A stretch of DNA of 64,000 bases from Goodfellowiella coeruleoviolacea (GCF_024171785.1 NZ_JAMTCK010000007.1:382272-446271), one strand, 5' to 3'; positions 34,317 to 45,630 are shown, numbered from the stretch's first letter. Numbers and translations are program-made. Notes: generated by a model from the sequence alone, not told the origin.

Positions 34317-36989
34317 GTGCAGACCCACGAAATTCGCAGGCGCTTCCTGGACCACTTCGAACGTCACGGGCACACCGTGGTGCCGAGCGCGTCGCTGCTG
34401 TCCGACGACCCCACGGTGCTGTTCACCATCGCCGGGATGGCCCCGTTCAAGCCCTACTTCCTGGGTGAGGCCCCGCCGCCGTTCCCCAGGGCCACCAGCG
34501 TGCAGAAGTGCGTGCGCACCCTGGACATCGACAACGTCGGCCACACCACCCGGCACAACACGTTCTTCCAGATGGCCGGCAACTTCTCGTTCGGCGACTA
34601 CTTCAAGGACCGGGCCATCGAGCTGGCCTGGGAGCTGATCACCAAGTCCCAGGAGGACGGCGGCTACGGGTTCGACCCCGAGCGCATCTGGGTGACCGTC
34701 TACCAGGACGACGACGAGGCGTTCGAACTCTGGCGCAGGATCGCCGGCCTGCCGGAGGAGCGCATCCAGCGCCGCGGCGGCGAGGACAACTACTGGGACA
34801 TGGGGGTGCCCGGTCCCGGCGGCCCGTGTTCGGAGATCTACTACGACCGTGGTCCCGCGCACGGCGCGGAGGGTGGCCCCGTCGCCGACGAGGACCGCTA
34901 CCTGGAGATCTGGAACCTGGTGTTCATGCAGGACATCAGGGGTGAGCAGAGCCCCAAGTACGGCCACCCGCCGATCGGGGTCCTGCCGAAGAAGAACATC
35001 GACACCGGGCTGGGCGTGGAGCGGGTCGCGTTCCTGCTCCAGGGCGTGGACAACGTCTACGAGACCGACCTGGTCCGCCCGGTGATCAGCAAGGCCGAGC
35101 AGCTGTCCGGCCGGCGCTACGGCGCCGACGAGGGCGACGACGTGCGCTTCCGGGTGATCGCCGACCACGCGCGCAGCGGGGTCATGCTGGTCGGTGACGG
35201 GGTCACGCCGGGCAACGAGGCCAGGGGCTACGTGCTGCGCCGGCTGCTGCGCCGGATCGTGCGCGCCTCCCGCCTGCTGGGCATCGACCAGCCGGTGCTG
35301 CCGGCCTTCGCCGAGGTCGTGCGGGACGCCATGGGGCCGTCCTACCCGGAGCTGGTCCGCGACTTCGACCGGATCGTCTCGGTGGTGCGCACCGAGGAGG
35401 AGACCTTCCTGACCACGCTCACCAGCGGGTCGCGCATCTTCGACCTGGCCGCGGCCGAGACCAAGGCGGCCGGGCGCGGCGTGCTGTCCGGGGACAAGGC
35501 GTTCCAGCTGCACGACACCTACGGCTTCCCCATCGACCTGACCCTGGAGATGGCGGCCGAGCAGGGGCTCACCGTCGACGAGACCGGGTTCCGCGCGCTC
35601 ATGGCCGAACAGCGGGCCAGGGCCAAGGCCGACGCGGCCGCCCGCAAGACCGGCCGCGGTGACGTGTCCGCCTACCGGGCGGTGCTGGAGCAGCACGGCC
35701 CCACCGAGTTCCTCGGCTACACCGACCTGGAGTCGTCCAGCCGGGTCATCGGGCTGCTGGTGGACGGCGTGCCGGTGGCCTCGGCCAGCGCCGGCACCGA
35801 CGTCGAGCTGGTGCTGGACCGCACCCCGTTCTACGCGGAGAGCGGTGGCCAGATCGCCGACACCGGCCGACTGGTGGGCTCCGGCGTGGAACTGCACGTG
35901 TCCGACGTGCAGAAGCTGGTGCCCGGGCTGTTCGTGCACCGGGCCACCGTGGTGGCCGGCGAGGTCGGCCTGGACACCACCGTGGCAGCCGCGGTGGACG
36001 TGGCCCGGCGCAACGCCATCCAGCGGTCGCACTCGGCCACCCACCTGGTCCACGCGGCCGTGCGCGGCGCCTACGGCAAGCGCGCCGCCCAGGCCGGTTC
36101 GCTGAACTCGCCCGGCCGGATGCGGTTCGACTTCACCACGCCCGCCCCGGTCTCGGCCGACGTGCTGGCCCAGGTCGAGGAGGAGGTCAACGACTACCTC
36201 CAGGACGACGTCGAGGTCACCAGCTACACCACCACCAAGGACAAGGCGCTGGAACTGGGCGCGGTGGCCCTGTTCGGCGAGAAGTACGGCGACCAGGTCC
36301 GGGTGGTGGACATGGGCGAGTACTCCCGCGAGCTGTGCGGCGGCACCCACGTCCAGCGGATCGGCCAGCTCGGCGTGGTCAAGCTGGTCGGCGACTCCTC
36401 CATCGGCTCGGGCGTGCACCGGGTCGAGGCCCTGGTCGGCATGGACGCGCTGCGCTTCATCAGCAAGGAGCACCTGCTCGTCGGCCAGCTCGCCGACCAG
36501 CTCAAGGTGCCGCGCGACGAGATCCCCACCCGGATCTCCAGCGTGCTGGAGCGGCTGCGCTCGGCCGAGCGCGAGCTGGAGCGGCTGCGCGTCGCCCAGC
36601 TGCTCTCCTCCGGCGGCCAGCTCGCCGACACCGCCGAGGACGTGCACGGGGTGTCGGTGGTGGCCACGGCCGTGCCCGACGGGGTGCCCGGCAACGACCT
36701 GCGGGCGCTGGCCACCGACGTGCGCAACCGGCTGGCCAGCCGGCCGGCCGTGGTGGCGCTGTTCTCCGTGGACGGCCCCAAGGTCAGCTTCGTGGTGGCC
36801 ACCACCCCGGCCGCGCGCGACCTCGGCCTGGCCGCCGGCCGGCTGGTGCCCGCGTTCGGGCCGGCCGTGGGCGGCCGGGGCGGCGGCAAGCCGGACATGG
36901 CCCAGGGTGGCGGCACCGAGCCGGCCGGCGTGCCCGAGGCCGTCGCCGCGCTGCGCCGGGAGATCGAACACGCGGTGACGCAGGCGTGA
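34317..36989 (+). CDS. alaS: Alanine--tRNA ligase
   Basis: 890 residues with the full AlaRS layout: class II catalytic core ([48 protein letters not shown]), tRNA-recognition domain, editing domain with the zinc motif [12 protein letters not shown] and, further on, [13 protein letters not shown] (His/Cys ligands), and the C-Ala dimerisation domain ([15 protein letters not shown]). GTG at 34317. The stop overlaps the ruvX GTG as GTGA. Editing of Ser/Gly-tRNA-Ala should be intact. Confidence 0.97.
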   Translation: MQTHEIRRRFLDHFERHGHTVVPSASLLSDDPTVLFTIAGMAPFKPYFLGEAPPPFPRATSVQKCVRTLDIDNVGHTTRHNTFFQMAGNFSFGDYFKDRAIELAWELITKSQEDGGYGFDPERIWVTVYQDDDEAFELWRRIAGLPEERIQRRGGEDNYWDMGVPGPGGPCSEIYYDRGPAHGAEGGPVADEDRYLEIWNLVFMQDIRGEQSPKYGHPPIGVLPKKNIDTGLGVERVAFLLQGVDNVYETDLVRPVISKAEQLSGRRYGADEGDDVRFRVIADHARSGVMLVGDGVTPGNEARGYVLRRLLRRIVRASRLLGIDQPVLPAFAEVVRDAMGPSYPELVRDFDRIVSVVRTEEETFLTTLTSGSRIFDLAAAETKAAGRGVLSGDKAFQLHDTYGFPIDLTLEMAAEQGLTVDETGFRALMAEQRARAKADAAARKTGRGDVSAYRAVLEQHGPTEFLGYTDLESSSRVIGLLVDGVPVASASAGTDVELVLDRTPFYAESGGQIADTGRLVGSGVELHVSDVQKLVPGLFVHRATVVAGEVGLDTTVAAAVDVARRNAIQRSHSATHLVHAAVRGAYGKRAAQAGSLNSPGRMRFDFTTPAPVSADVLAQVEEEVNDYLQDDVEVTSYTTTKDKALELGAVALFGEKYGDQVRVVDMGEYSRELCGGTHVQRIGQLGVVKLVGDSSIGSGVHRVEALVGMDALRFISKEHLLVGQLADQLKVPRDEIPTRISSVLERLRSAERELERLRVAQLLSSGGQLADTAEDVHGVSVVATAVPDGVPGNDLRALATDVRNRLASRPAVVALFSVDGPKVSFVVATTPAARDLGLAAGRLVPAFGPAVGGRGGGKPDMAQGGGTEPAGVPEAVAALRREIEHAVTQA

Positions 36990-37489
36990 GCAGGCACGGG
37001 TCCGGGGCGGGCGGGCGAGCACCCGACCGCCCCGGGGTCGACGACCCGGGATCGGGGCGCCGGCTCGGGGTCGACGTGGGAGCGGTCCGGGTCGGCGTCG
37101 CGCTGAGCGATCCGGCTCCACTGCTGGCCACGCCGCTGGTTACGCTGTCCCGCGACGAACAGGCCAGCCGCGACCTGGACGAGCTGGCCCACCTGGTGGC
37201 CGAGCATGAGGTGGTCGAGGTGGTGGTGGGGCTGCCCCGCACGCTGGCTGGCCGACACGGCCCCGCGGCCCAGGCCGCCGAGTCCTACGCCGCCGCACTG
37301 GCCGAGCGGATCGCGCCGGTGCCGGTGCGCCTCACCGACGAGCGGCTGACCACGGTGACCGCCAGCCGGGTGCTCGCCCAGCGCGGGGTGCGCGGCCGGC
37401 GCCAGCGCGCCGTGGTCGACCAGGCGGCGGCCGTGGAGATCCTGCAGTCGTGGCTGGACGGCCGGGCGCGCCAGCTGGCCCGCCCCTGA
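36986..37489 (+). CDS. ruvX: RuvX/YqgF Holliday-junction resolvase-like protein
   Basis: 167 residues. RNase H-fold: [15 protein letters not shown] (first acidic strand) near residue 29, [30 protein letters not shown] and the conserved Asp in the C-terminal [12 protein letters not shown]. Needed for pre-16S rRNA processing in bacteria; resolvase activity is debated. The GTG at 36986 overlaps the alaS stop by four bases. Corresponds to Rv2554c. A Pro/Gly/Asp-rich N-terminal extension of about 25 residues is present. Confidence 0.93.
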   Translation: MSRHGSGAGGRAPDRPGVDDPGSGRRLGVDVGAVRVGVALSDPAPLLATPLVTLSRDEQASRDLDELAHLVAEHEVVEVVVGLPRTLAGRHGPAAQAAESYAAALAERIAPVPVRLTDERLTTVTASRVLAQRGVRGRRQRAVVDQAAAVEILQSWLDGRARQLARP

Positions 37490-37505
37490 GACCGAAGGAC
37501 GCCCC

Positions 37506-38753
37506 GTGAACGACGATCTCGGGTTGTTCGCAGACAACAACGCGGACTCCGACGCCGAGTCCGACGACGCCGGCCGGGGCAGAGACACGGCCGACGCCAA
37601 CCGAGGCGCACGCGGCCTGTTCACCCGGTGGCGGCGCAACCGGCCGGTGCTGCTGGCGGTGGGCCTGGTGGTGCTGCTGGTGGTCGGTGGCGGTGCCTGG
37701 TACGGGGCGCAGCAGCTGCTGGGCATCGGCGACTACGCGGACTACCCGGGCAACGGGGACTCCGAGGTGGTCGTGCAGGTCAAGGACGGCGACTCGGTGG
37801 GCCAGATCGCCAGCCGGCTCAAGGAGAAGGACGTCGTGGCCAGCGCCAGGGCGTTCGTCGTGGCCAGCGACGCGGACAAGCGGGTGCTCGCCATCCAGCC
37901 CGGCTACTACATCATGAAGACCAAGATGTCCGGCGCGTCGGCGGTGACCAGGATCGTCAAGCCGGAGGTCAAGGTCGGCACGCTGGAGATCAAGGGCGGC
38001 TACCAGCTGCACGACATCACCCAGCCGGACGGCACGGTCAAGGAGGGCGTGCTCTCCCTGCTGGCCAAGGCGACCTGCGCGGAGCTGAACGGCAAGAGCA
38101 CCTGCATCCCGGTGGAGCAGATCCGCCAGGCCGCGGAGACCGCGGACCTGGACGCGCTGGGCGTGCCGGACTGGGCCAAGACCGACGTGGCCAACGCCGA
38201 GCCCAAGAACCGGCTCGAAGGCCTGATCGTGCGCGGGGTGTACAGCGTGGAGCCGGGCGCCTCCGCCGAGAACGTGATCAAGAGCGTGATCACCGCGTCG
38301 GTGGCCAAGCTCCAGGCCGCCGGCCTGCCCAAGGGCGCCGACGCCACCGGCTTCCGCCCCTACGAGGTGCTGATCGTGGCCTCCCTGGCGGAGAAGGAGG
38401 GCATCGAGAAGGACTTCGGCAAGGTCGCCAGGGTCGTCTACAACCGGCTGGCCAAGCCCATGTCGCTCGGGCTCGACTCGACCATCAACTACGAGCTGGA
38501 ACGGCCCACGCTGCTGACCAACGACCAGGACCGGGAACGGTCCGGGCCGTACAACACCTACGACCTGCAGGGCCTGCCGCCGACCCCGATCGGCTCGCCC
38601 AGCGACCAGGCGGTCAAGGCCGCCATCCAGCCCGAGGACGGCACCTGGCTGTTCTTCGTCAAGTGCGACAAGGACGGCACGTCCTGCTTCGCCGACACCT
38701 ACGACCAGCACAACGAGAACCGGCACCTGGCCGAGCAGCGGGGTGCCTACTGA
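37506..38753 (+). CDS. mltG: Endolytic transglycosylase MltG
   Basis: 415 residues: acidic N-terminal tail (about 1-38, Asp/Asn-rich), one membrane span (about 49-68, PVLLAVGLVVLLVVGGGAWY), a LysM-like region (VVVQVKDGDSVGQIASRL) and the YceG domain with EVLIVASLAEKEG (catalytic Glu), VVYNRLAKPMSLGLDSTINYE, YNTYDLQGLPPTPIGSPS and HNENRHL. It cleaves nascent glycan strands and may end peptidoglycan synthesis. GTG at 37506 is 17 bases after ruvX; its stop overlaps the aroE start as TGATG. Confidence 0.95.
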   Translation: MNDDLGLFADNNADSDAESDDAGRGRDTADANRGARGLFTRWRRNRPVLLAVGLVVLLVVGGGAWYGAQQLLGIGDYADYPGNGDSEVVVQVKDGDSVGQIASRLKEKDVVASARAFVVASDADKRVLAIQPGYYIMKTKMSGASAVTRIVKPEVKVGTLEIKGGYQLHDITQPDGTVKEGVLSLLAKATCAELNGKSTCIPVEQIRQAAETADLDALGVPDWAKTDVANAEPKNRLEGLIVRGVYSVEPGASAENVIKSVITASVAKLQAAGLPKGADATGFRPYEVLIVASLAEKEGIEKDFGKVARVVYNRLAKPMSLGLDSTINYELERPTLLTNDQDRERSGPYNTYDLQGLPPTPIGSPSDQAVKAAIQPEDGTWLFFVKCDKDGTSCFADTYDQHNENRHLAEQRGAY

Positions 38754-39631
38754 TGTCGGCGCGGGCGAGCCAGCCGGAGGCGGCCGACCGGCGCGCGGCC
38801 GTGGTGGGCTCCCCGGTGGGCCACTCGCTGTCCCCGGTCCTGCACCACGCCGCCTACCAGGCCCTGGGGCTGACCGGGTGGCGCTACGACCGGCTGGAGT
38901 GCGACGCCGGGGGACTGCCCGCCCTGGTGGCCGGCCTGGGGCCGGAGTGGGCCGGGCTGTCCGTGACCATGCCGGGCAAACGCGCGGCACTGGCGCTGGC
39001 CAGCGAGGTCACCCCGAGGGCCGCCGTGGTGGGCGCGGCCAACACCCTGGTACCGACCGAACAGGGGTGGCGGGCCGACTGCACCGACGTGGACGGCGTG
39101 CTCGGCGCGCTGCGCGTGGCCGGCGGCTACCAGGACCAGCCGGGCGGGCACGGTCTGGTGCTCGGCGCCGGCGGCACCGCGTCGGCCGCGCTGGCGGCCC
39201 TGCCGGAACTGGGGCTGTACCAGGCCACGCTCGTGGTGCGCGAGCCGGCCAGGGCGGGCGAGGCCGTGGCCTGCGCGGAGCGGGCCGGCCTCAAGGTGAC
39301 CGTGCTGCGCTGGGCCGACGTGGACCTCGGCGCGCTGGCCGCGGCCGCCGCGGTGGTGGTGAGCACCGTGCCGGCCGAGGCCACCGCCGACTGCGCCGAC
39401 CAGCTCGCGCTGGCGCCCTGCCTGCTGGACGTGATCTACCACCCGTGGCCCACCCCGGTGGCGCTGGCCGTGCACCGCCGAGGCGGTCGGCTGGCCACCG
39501 GTCTGGACATGCTGCTGCACCAGGCGTTCGGCCAGGTCGAGCAGTTCACCGGGCAGCCGGCCCCCAGGCAGGCCATGCGCCAGGCGCTGCGCGCGGCCAC
39601 CGGCGGGGCACTGGAACTCCCGGTCGACTGA
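38753..39631 (+). CDS. aroE: Shikimate dehydrogenase
   Basis: 292 residues. The step from 3-dehydroshikimate to shikimate with NADPH. N-terminal substrate domain: VVGSPVGHSLSPVLHHAAY and VTMPGK (catalytic Lys at the family's usual position), then ANTLVPT, DCTDVDG, and the nucleotide domain LVLGAGGTASAALAALPELG, ending in DMLLHQAFGQVEQFTG. The ATG overlaps the mltG stop (TGATG). The remaining shikimate genes aroC-K-B-Q are 5 kb downstream, with prepilin peptidase and the PTS locus between. Confidence 0.95.
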   Translation: MSARASQPEAADRRAAVVGSPVGHSLSPVLHHAAYQALGLTGWRYDRLECDAGGLPALVAGLGPEWAGLSVTMPGKRAALALASEVTPRAAVVGAANTLVPTEQGWRADCTDVDGVLGALRVAGGYQDQPGGHGLVLGAGGTASAALAALPELGLYQATLVVREPARAGEAVACAERAGLKVTVLRWADVDLGALAAAAAVVVSTVPAEATADCADQLALAPCLLDVIYHPWPTPVALAVHRRGGRLATGLDMLLHQAFGQVEQFTGQPAPRQAMRQALRAATGGALELPVD

Positions 39632-39661
39632 CGACCGTCTGCCCTGCGCTGATCCGCGGTG

Positions 39662-39699
39662 ACCCGCGTCCCCCGGCCGGTCGACCAGGGGACGCGGGT
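39662..39699. terminator. Bidirectional terminator between aroE and ptsH
   Basis: ACCCGCGTCCCC and its exact complement GGGGACGCGGGT, loop 14 bases, between converging genes. Confidence 0.75.
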
Positions 39700-39703
39700 G
39701 TGC

Positions 39704-39973
39704 TCAGCTCTCGTCCAGATCGGTGGAGATGATCTTGACGATCGCCTCCAGCGCGGTTTCCGCGCCGTCGCCGTCAGCGGCCAGCACCACCTCGTCGCCG
39801 TGCATGGCGCCCAGCGTCATCAGGTTGAGCACGCTGGCCGCCGGCACCGGCTGGCCGTCCGGCTTGCGGATGGTGATCGTCACCGGCTGTTCGGCCGCGG
39901 CCTTGGCCAGCAGCGCGGCCGGCCGCGCGTGCAGTCCGACCCGGCTGGCCACGGTGACCCGTCGTTCGGGCAT
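39704..39973 (-). CDS. ptsH: Phosphocarrier protein HPr
   Basis: 89 residues. The PTS phosphocarrier: phosphate from EI is taken on His15 in VGLHARPA and passed to the EIIA of the sugar permeases. The C-terminal half has PAASVLNLMTLGAMHGDEVVL, the usual helix after the possible regulatory Ser47. ATG at 39973 follows GGGAG. It lies at the end of a minus-strand run whose next gene upstream is the EIIC permease, about 34 bp away, likely one transcript, under DasR control. Confidence 0.95.
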   Translation of the reverse strand: MPERRVTVASRVGLHARPAALLAKAAAEQPVTITIRKPDGQPVPAASVLNLMTLGAMHGDEVVLAADGDGAETALEAIVKIISTDLDES

Positions 39974-40006
39974 GTCCCACTCTCCCTGTTCGCTGCGCCG
40001 GCCACC

Positions 40007-41356
40007 TCAGGCGGGGGCGGCGTCCCCGGTCTTGCTGGTCGTTGCCTTGTCCGCGTCGGACTTGTCCGCCGCCGCCCCGCCGTCCTCGGGGGCGGCACCA
40101 CTGCCGGCGGTGCCCTTGCCGGTGGTGCCCTTGTCGGCGGTCGGCTTGCTGGCCTCGGCCTCGGGCGTGGCGTCGTCCTCGCGGCCCGGCGTCTTCAGGT
40201 TCCACTTGGTGATCACCCAGCGGAACAGGAAGTAGTAGACGACCGCGTAGACCAGGCCGATCGGGATGAGCAGCAGCGGGCTGGTGGCGATGCCGAAGTT
40301 CAGCAGGTAGTCGATGGCGCCGGCGGAGAACGAGAACCCGTCGTGGATGCCCAGCGCGTTGGTGATGGCGTGCGACGTGCCGGTGAGCAGCGCGTGGATC
40401 AGGTACAGCGGCCAGGCCACGAACATGAACGCGAACTCCAGCGGCTCGGTCACGCCGGTGATGAACGCGGTGAGCGCGGCCGAGCCCATGATGCCGCCGA
40501 CGATCTTCTTCTGCGACGGCCGCGCCGTCTGCCAGATGGCCAGGGCGGCGGCGGGCAGGGCGAACATGAAGATCGGGAAGAACCCGGTCTGGAAGGTGCC
40601 CGCGGTGGGGTCGCCGGCCAGGAACCGGTTGATGTCGCCGGTCTTGCCCTCGAACTCGCCGAACTGGAACCACACCACGTTGTTGATGATGTGGTGCAGG
40701 CCCAGCGGGATCAGCAACCGGTTGAGCACGCCGTAGAGGAACGCGCCGACGATCGTGCTGCCGGTGACCGCGTCACCGACCGCGGTCAGGCCCTGGTTGA
40801 ACCAGGGGTAGATCAGGCCGAACACCACGCCGAGCAGCATCAGCACGAACGCGTTGATGATCGGCACAAACCGCCGGCCGCCGAAGAACGCCAGGTAGGG
40901 CGGGAGCTTGGTGCGGTGGAAGCGCTGCCACAGCAGGGCGGTCACGATGCCGACGATGATGCCGGCCAACACCCCGTAGGGCCACTTGGTCGGGTTCAGC
41001 GCGTTCTTCGGGTCCACCGGGGCGAAGACCTGGACGACCTGGGTGAACACCACGAAGCCCACGGCGGCGGCCAGACCGGTCGAGCCGTCGCCCTTGCGGG
41101 CGAAGCCCACGGCCACGCCCACCGCGAACAGCAGCGGAAGCCAGTTGAACAGCGACCCGCCCGCTGCGGCCATGACGGCCGCGACCTTCTTCAGCGGGGC
41201 GAACTGGCCGAGCATGTCGTCGGCGCCGAGCCGCATCAGCAGGCCGGCCGCGGGCAGCGCGGCGATGGGCAGCATCAGGCTGCGGCCGAGGCGTTGCGCC
41301 ACGGCTAGCCCCTTGATGTCTCGACCGCCGGTCGCCGAGGTGGCGCTGGCGCTCAT
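40007..41356 (-). CDS. PTS glucose/N-acetylglucosamine-type EIIC permease
   Basis: 449 residues. The membrane channel of a sugar phosphotransferase system; no EIIB or EIIA domain is fused. It has LMLPIAALPAAGLLMRLG, GLAAAVGFVVFT, the substrate loop NGxGE-like region around GNIPFI.. replaced here by the EIIC segments VGAFLYGVLNRLLIPLGLHHIINNVVWFQFG and GFFPIFMFALPAAALA, and TEPLEFAFMFVAWPLY with the conserved Glu. About 10 spans. The last 60 residues are an Ala/Asp/Lys/Thr-rich soluble tail. Start GTG/ATG overlaps dasR's stop by four bases. The sugar is probably GlcNAc or glucose, by family and by the neighbouring DasR. Confidence 0.9.
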   Translation of the reverse strand: MSASATSATGGRDIKGLAVAQRLGRSLMLPIAALPAAGLLMRLGADDMLGQFAPLKKVAAVMAAAGGSLFNWLPLLFAVGVAVGFARKGDGSTGLAAAVGFVVFTQVVQVFAPVDPKNALNPTKWPYGVLAGIIVGIVTALLWQRFHRTKLPPYLAFFGGRRFVPIINAFVLMLLGVVFGLIYPWFNQGLTAVGDAVTGSTIVGAFLYGVLNRLLIPLGLHHIINNVVWFQFGEFEGKTGDINRFLAGDPTAGTFQTGFFPIFMFALPAAALAIWQTARPSQKKIVGGIMGSAALTAFITGVTEPLEFAFMFVAWPLYLIHALLTGTSHAITNALGIHDGFSFSAGAIDYLLNFGIATSPLLLIPIGLVYAVVYYFLFRWVITKWNLKTPGREDDATPEAEASKPTADKGTTGKGTAGSGAAPEDGGAAADKSDADKATTSKTGDAAPA

Positions 41357-42153
41357 GGGGTACCTCCCTGGGCGGAGTGCGGACCAGAACCCGGGCCGTT
41401 CCGGTCCAACTGCATGGTCACCTGGTAGAGATCACCCCGGTACCAGGACGTCATGTCCTCCACCGGCTGTCCGCTGGCGCTGGACGTGCGGTGGAAGACC
41501 AGAACCGGGCTGCCCACGCGGATTCGCAGCAGCCGGGCGGTTTCCGCGTCGGCGGCGTCGGCCCACACCGTCTGCCGCCCCTGGTCGAGTTGGACGCCGT
41601 AGTGCTCGGCCAGCTGGGTGTACATCGAGCCGGTCAGGTCGTGGTCGAGCAGACCGGGCACGACCCGGGGGTTGTACCAGCCGCGTTCCACGGCCAGCGG
41701 CATGCCGTCCGCGCGGCGCAGCCGGAACAGCCAGTACCCGGGTTCGTCCTCGGCCAGCCCCAGGGTGTCGCCGACCGCGGGCGGCGGCGTCTGCTCGCCG
41801 CAGGCCAGCACCTCGGTGTCCGGGGTGAGGCCGCGCCTGCGCATGTCGTCGGTGAACGACTCCAGGTAGAGCTGGGTTTCCACCCGCCGCCGCGCGGTGA
41901 ACGTGCCCTTGCCGGCTGCCCTGATCAGCAGGCCCTCGGCAACGAGCTGGCCGACGGCGGTGCGCACGGTGAGCCGGGAGACCCCGTACCGCTCGGCCAG
42001 CTCGCGTTCGGACAGGATCGGCGATCCCGGGGGCAGCTCGCGTTCGGCGAGCCGGCGCAGGATCTCGCGCAGCTGCACGTGCTTGGGCTGGGGCCCGTCC
42101 ACGATCGGGGAGACGCCAGTGGTCGAGCCGGTGTGGCGCGGCCGTTCTGTCAT
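41353..42153 (-). CDS. dasR: GntR/HutC family regulator, DasR-like
   Basis: 266 residues: N-terminal winged helix (HVQLREILRRLAERELPPGS, LSERELAERYGVSRLTVRTAVGQL, residues about 24-92) and the UTRA ligand domain (ESFTDDMRRRGLTPDTEVL, LRRADGMPLAVERGWY). DasR represses GlcNAc uptake and chitin genes and is relieved by glucosamine-6-phosphate, with wide effects on development and antibiotics in streptomycetes. Here it heads the EIIC-HPr transcript, a dre-like site lies 129 bp upstream, and its stop overlaps the EIIC start. ATG at 42153 follows AGGAGG. Confidence 0.88.
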   Translation of the reverse strand: MTERPRHTGSTTGVSPIVDGPQPKHVQLREILRRLAERELPPGSPILSERELAERYGVSRLTVRTAVGQLVAEGLLIRAAGKGTFTARRRVETQLYLESFTDDMRRRGLTPDTEVLACGEQTPPPAVGDTLGLAEDEPGYWLFRLRRADGMPLAVERGWYNPRVVPGLLDHDLTGSMYTQLAEHYGVQLDQGRQTVWADAADAETARLLRIRVGSPVLVFHRTSSASGQPVEDMTSWYRGDLYQVTMQLDRNGPGSGPHSAQGGTP

Positions 42154-42281
42154 GACACCTCCTGTTCGCGTGGTCCTCGGGCGGTTGTCCGTGCGTGTGC
42201 CGGGTGCTGGTGACCGAGGTGGCCCGTCGTGGCCGCCCAGTGGGGCCTGGCACTCGATCTCAGCCGGCGGGATTGGTACTT

Positions 42282-42297
42282 TCCGGTCTAGACCAGT
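42282..42297. promoter_or_regulatory. dre operator for DasR
   Basis: TCCGGTCTAGACCAGT, 14 of 16 matches to the dre consensus A(C/G)TGGTCTAGACCA(C/G)T, with the palindromic core GGTCTAGACC intact (42285-42294). It stands between the divergent dasR and EIIB genes and so could control both transcripts. Confidence 0.85.
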
Positions 42298-42466
42298 TGG
42301 TTCGGGGAGGATGCTCCGCCCGGTGAGCGGGTGTCAACCCGCCGTTACGTGTTCGTGCTGGCGCATGGCACGATCCGGCGAACCCCGCGCGCGACTGGCG
42401 GCAGGAACGGGGGACCCGGGCACGGGCCCGACCGTGCCCCGACACGGGCAGGAAAGGACACCTGAG

Positions 42467-42703
42467 GTGGCTGACAACAGGGCGGAGAAGATCCTCGCGG
42501 CGATCGGCGGCGCGGACAACGTCGTGGAGATCGAGCCGTGCATCACCCGGCTCCGCTGTGAGCTGGAGGACGGCTCGCTGGTGGACGAGGCCGCGCTCAA
42601 GGCCGCCGGCGCGCACGGCGTGATGCGGGCGGGCAAGGCCGTGCAGATCGTGGTCGGCCCGGAGGCCGACACCATCGCCAGCGACATCGAGGACCTGCTG
42701 TGA
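42467..42703 (+). CDS. PTS EIIB component (glucose/GlcNAc type)
   Basis: 78 residues, a free-standing EIIB. The phosphorylated cysteine is in VEIEPCITRLRCEL near the middle, as in the Glc family. It takes phosphate from EIIA and gives it to the sugar bound by EIIC. GTG at 42467 with GGAAAGGA eight bases upstream. The stop overlaps the crr start in GTGA. Separate EIIB and EIIC genes are the rule in streptomycete GlcNAc systems. Confidence 0.93.
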   Translation: MADNRAEKILAAIGGADNVVEIEPCITRLRCELEDGSLVDEAALKAAGAHGVMRAGKAVQIVVGPEADTIASDIEDLL

Positions 42704-43158
42704 CGCCGCTCGCGGTGAACAGCCCGGTCAGCGGGCGGGTGGTGCCGCTGACCGAGGTGCCCGACCAGGTGTTCGCCAACGCCATGGTCGGCCCCGGGCT
42801 GGCCGTGGAGCCGGACCGCGCCGCCGGGGCCGCCCTCGCCCCGGTGGACGGCACGGTCGCCGCGCTGCACCCGCACGCGTTCGTGGTGGCCACCGAGGAC
42901 GGCGCGGCCGTGCTGGTGCACCTGGGCATCGACACGGTCAAGCTCAAGGGCGAGGGCTTCACCCTGCACGTGGTCAAGGGGGAGAAGGTGCGGGCCGGCC
43001 AGCCCATCGTGAGCTGGAACCCGGCCGATGTCGAGGCCGCTGGCTACGCGCCGATCTGCCCGGTCGTCGCGCTCGACGCGGTGGCGGAGACCCTCGAACC
43101 GCGCCAGGCCGACGGCCCGGTGGGCGCGGGCGAGGTGCTGTTCTCCTGGCGGCGCTGA
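42700..43158 (+). CDS. crr: PTS EIIA-Glc component
   Basis: 152 residues of the single-domain EIIA-Glc fold: SPVSGRVVPLTEVPDQVFA near the start, and the phosphorylatable His74 in VLVHLGIDTVKL, with His59 in HPHAFV as the assisting residue. GTG overlaps the EIIB stop by four bases. The last six codons are copied twice more after the stop as 18-bp tandem units. Confidence 0.94.
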   Translation: MTPLAVNSPVSGRVVPLTEVPDQVFANAMVGPGLAVEPDRAAGAALAPVDGTVAALHPHAFVVATEDGAAVLVHLGIDTVKLKGEGFTLHVVKGEKVRAGQPIVSWNPADVEAAGYAPICPVVALDAVAETLEPRQADGPVGAGEVLFSWRR

Positions 43159-43194
43159 GTTTCCTGGCAGTGCTGAGTTTCCTGGCGGCGCTGG
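43141..43194. repeat. 18-bp tandem repeat running over the crr stop codon
   Basis: Three units: 43141-43158 TTCTCCTGGCGGCGCTGA (end of crr with stop), 43159-43176 GTTTCCTGGCAGTGCTGA, 43177-43194 GTTTCCTGGCGGCGCTGG. The second unit also reads as a stop in the same frame. Confidence 0.85.
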
Positions 43195-43331
43195 GGCCGT
43201 CCGGCTGAGCGGTCGGGCTGGGGCCACCGGCTCGCCCGGTCGAGTTCTCGCCGGTGTCGCCGCATCCGAAGCCGACCGGCCGGCGCTCACGCTGGTCGGG
43301 TTCGGAGCGGTGGCGGGCAGGGCCCCGGGAT

Positions 43332-43370
43332 GCGCCACGCTTGTCACTGGGAAGCGCCACGCTTGTCACT
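43332..43370. repeat. 17-bp direct repeat upstream of prepilin peptidase
   Basis: GCGCCACGCTTGTCACT at 43332-43348 and again at 43354-43370 (22-bp period). The second copy is followed by CACTCG, which pairs with CGAGTG at about 43387-43392, so a weak hairpin is possible. The rest of 43195-43454 shows nothing else. Confidence 0.7.
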
Positions 43371-44446
43371 CACTCGGGTGTGGTGTCGAGTGAATGGCGC
43401 CTCCCGCCCAACAGGTGCTGGCCAGCGGTTGGGGCGGTGGCCCACGGTGGGGGCATGCGCACCAACGGCACGCTCGCCCTCGGCCCGTCCGCTCCTCGGG
43501 ACCACGCCGGTCCGGTGGACCTGGCCGCCCTGTTGCCGCCGCCCGGGCACCCGTGGCTGCCGCCCGTGGTGGTCGCCGGCCTGTTCCTGGCCGGGGTGGC
43601 CGCCGGCCACGTGGGCGCGCGCCTGCTGGCCCGGCTGCGCCGGGGAACGCGGGTGCCGCCGCCGTGGTGCCAGCTGGCGGTCGGGCTGCTCTGGGCGCTG
43701 GTCGCGGCCAGATGGGCCGGTGGCGGCCTGTCCGGCTGGTGGCTGCCGGTTCCGTTGGCCCTGGCCTGGTTCGGGGTGCTGCTGTCCGCGGTCGACCTCA
43801 TCCACCAGCGGCTGCCCAACGCGCTGACCCTGCCCGCCTACCCGGTGTTCGCCGCGCTGCTCGCGGTGGCCGCCGGCTGGGCCGGCGGCTGGCCGGTGGC
43901 GGTGCGCGCGCTGCTGGGCTGCCTGGTGTTCGGCGGCCTGCACCTGCTGGTCCACCTGGTGGCCCCGGCCGCGCTCGGTGCCGGCGACGTGAAGCTGTCC
44001 GGATCGCTGGGCGCGGTGCTCGCCGCGCTGTCCTGGTCGGCGCTGCCCGTGGCGGCCGTGGTCGCGGCCGGGCTCACCCTGGTGCTGGGCGGGCTCGCCC
44101 GGTTCACGCCGGTCCGTTGGGGCCGTGCCGGCATCCCGCACGGGCCTGGCCTGCTGGCCGCCACCTGGCTGGTGGCCACCTTCTCCGGGGCGGCGCCCGC
44201 CGGTGCCGGCCCCGCCCCGGCCCCCGAACTCGTCGCCCACCCGGTGACCCCGGCCGCGCTCCGCGCCGGCCCCGTGCCCCGTGCTAGCCCCGGCTACCAG
44301 CCAGAACACCCGAGCCGGCCGTCCGGTCGGGGCGCGTGGTGGCCCGGGTCACCTGATGGCCCCAGCGCGGCCGTGGCGTCCGCCTCATGTTGGCCGTCCA
44401 GCCTGTGGGCGGTAGCCGCTGATGGGCCGGGGCGTGGCAGGATCGC

Positions 44447-45630
<1,184 letters not shown>

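Noticed and set aside
33930..37121. Long minus-strand frame over alaS and ruvX
   Set aside because: Antisense shadow of alaS; no motif or ribosome site.
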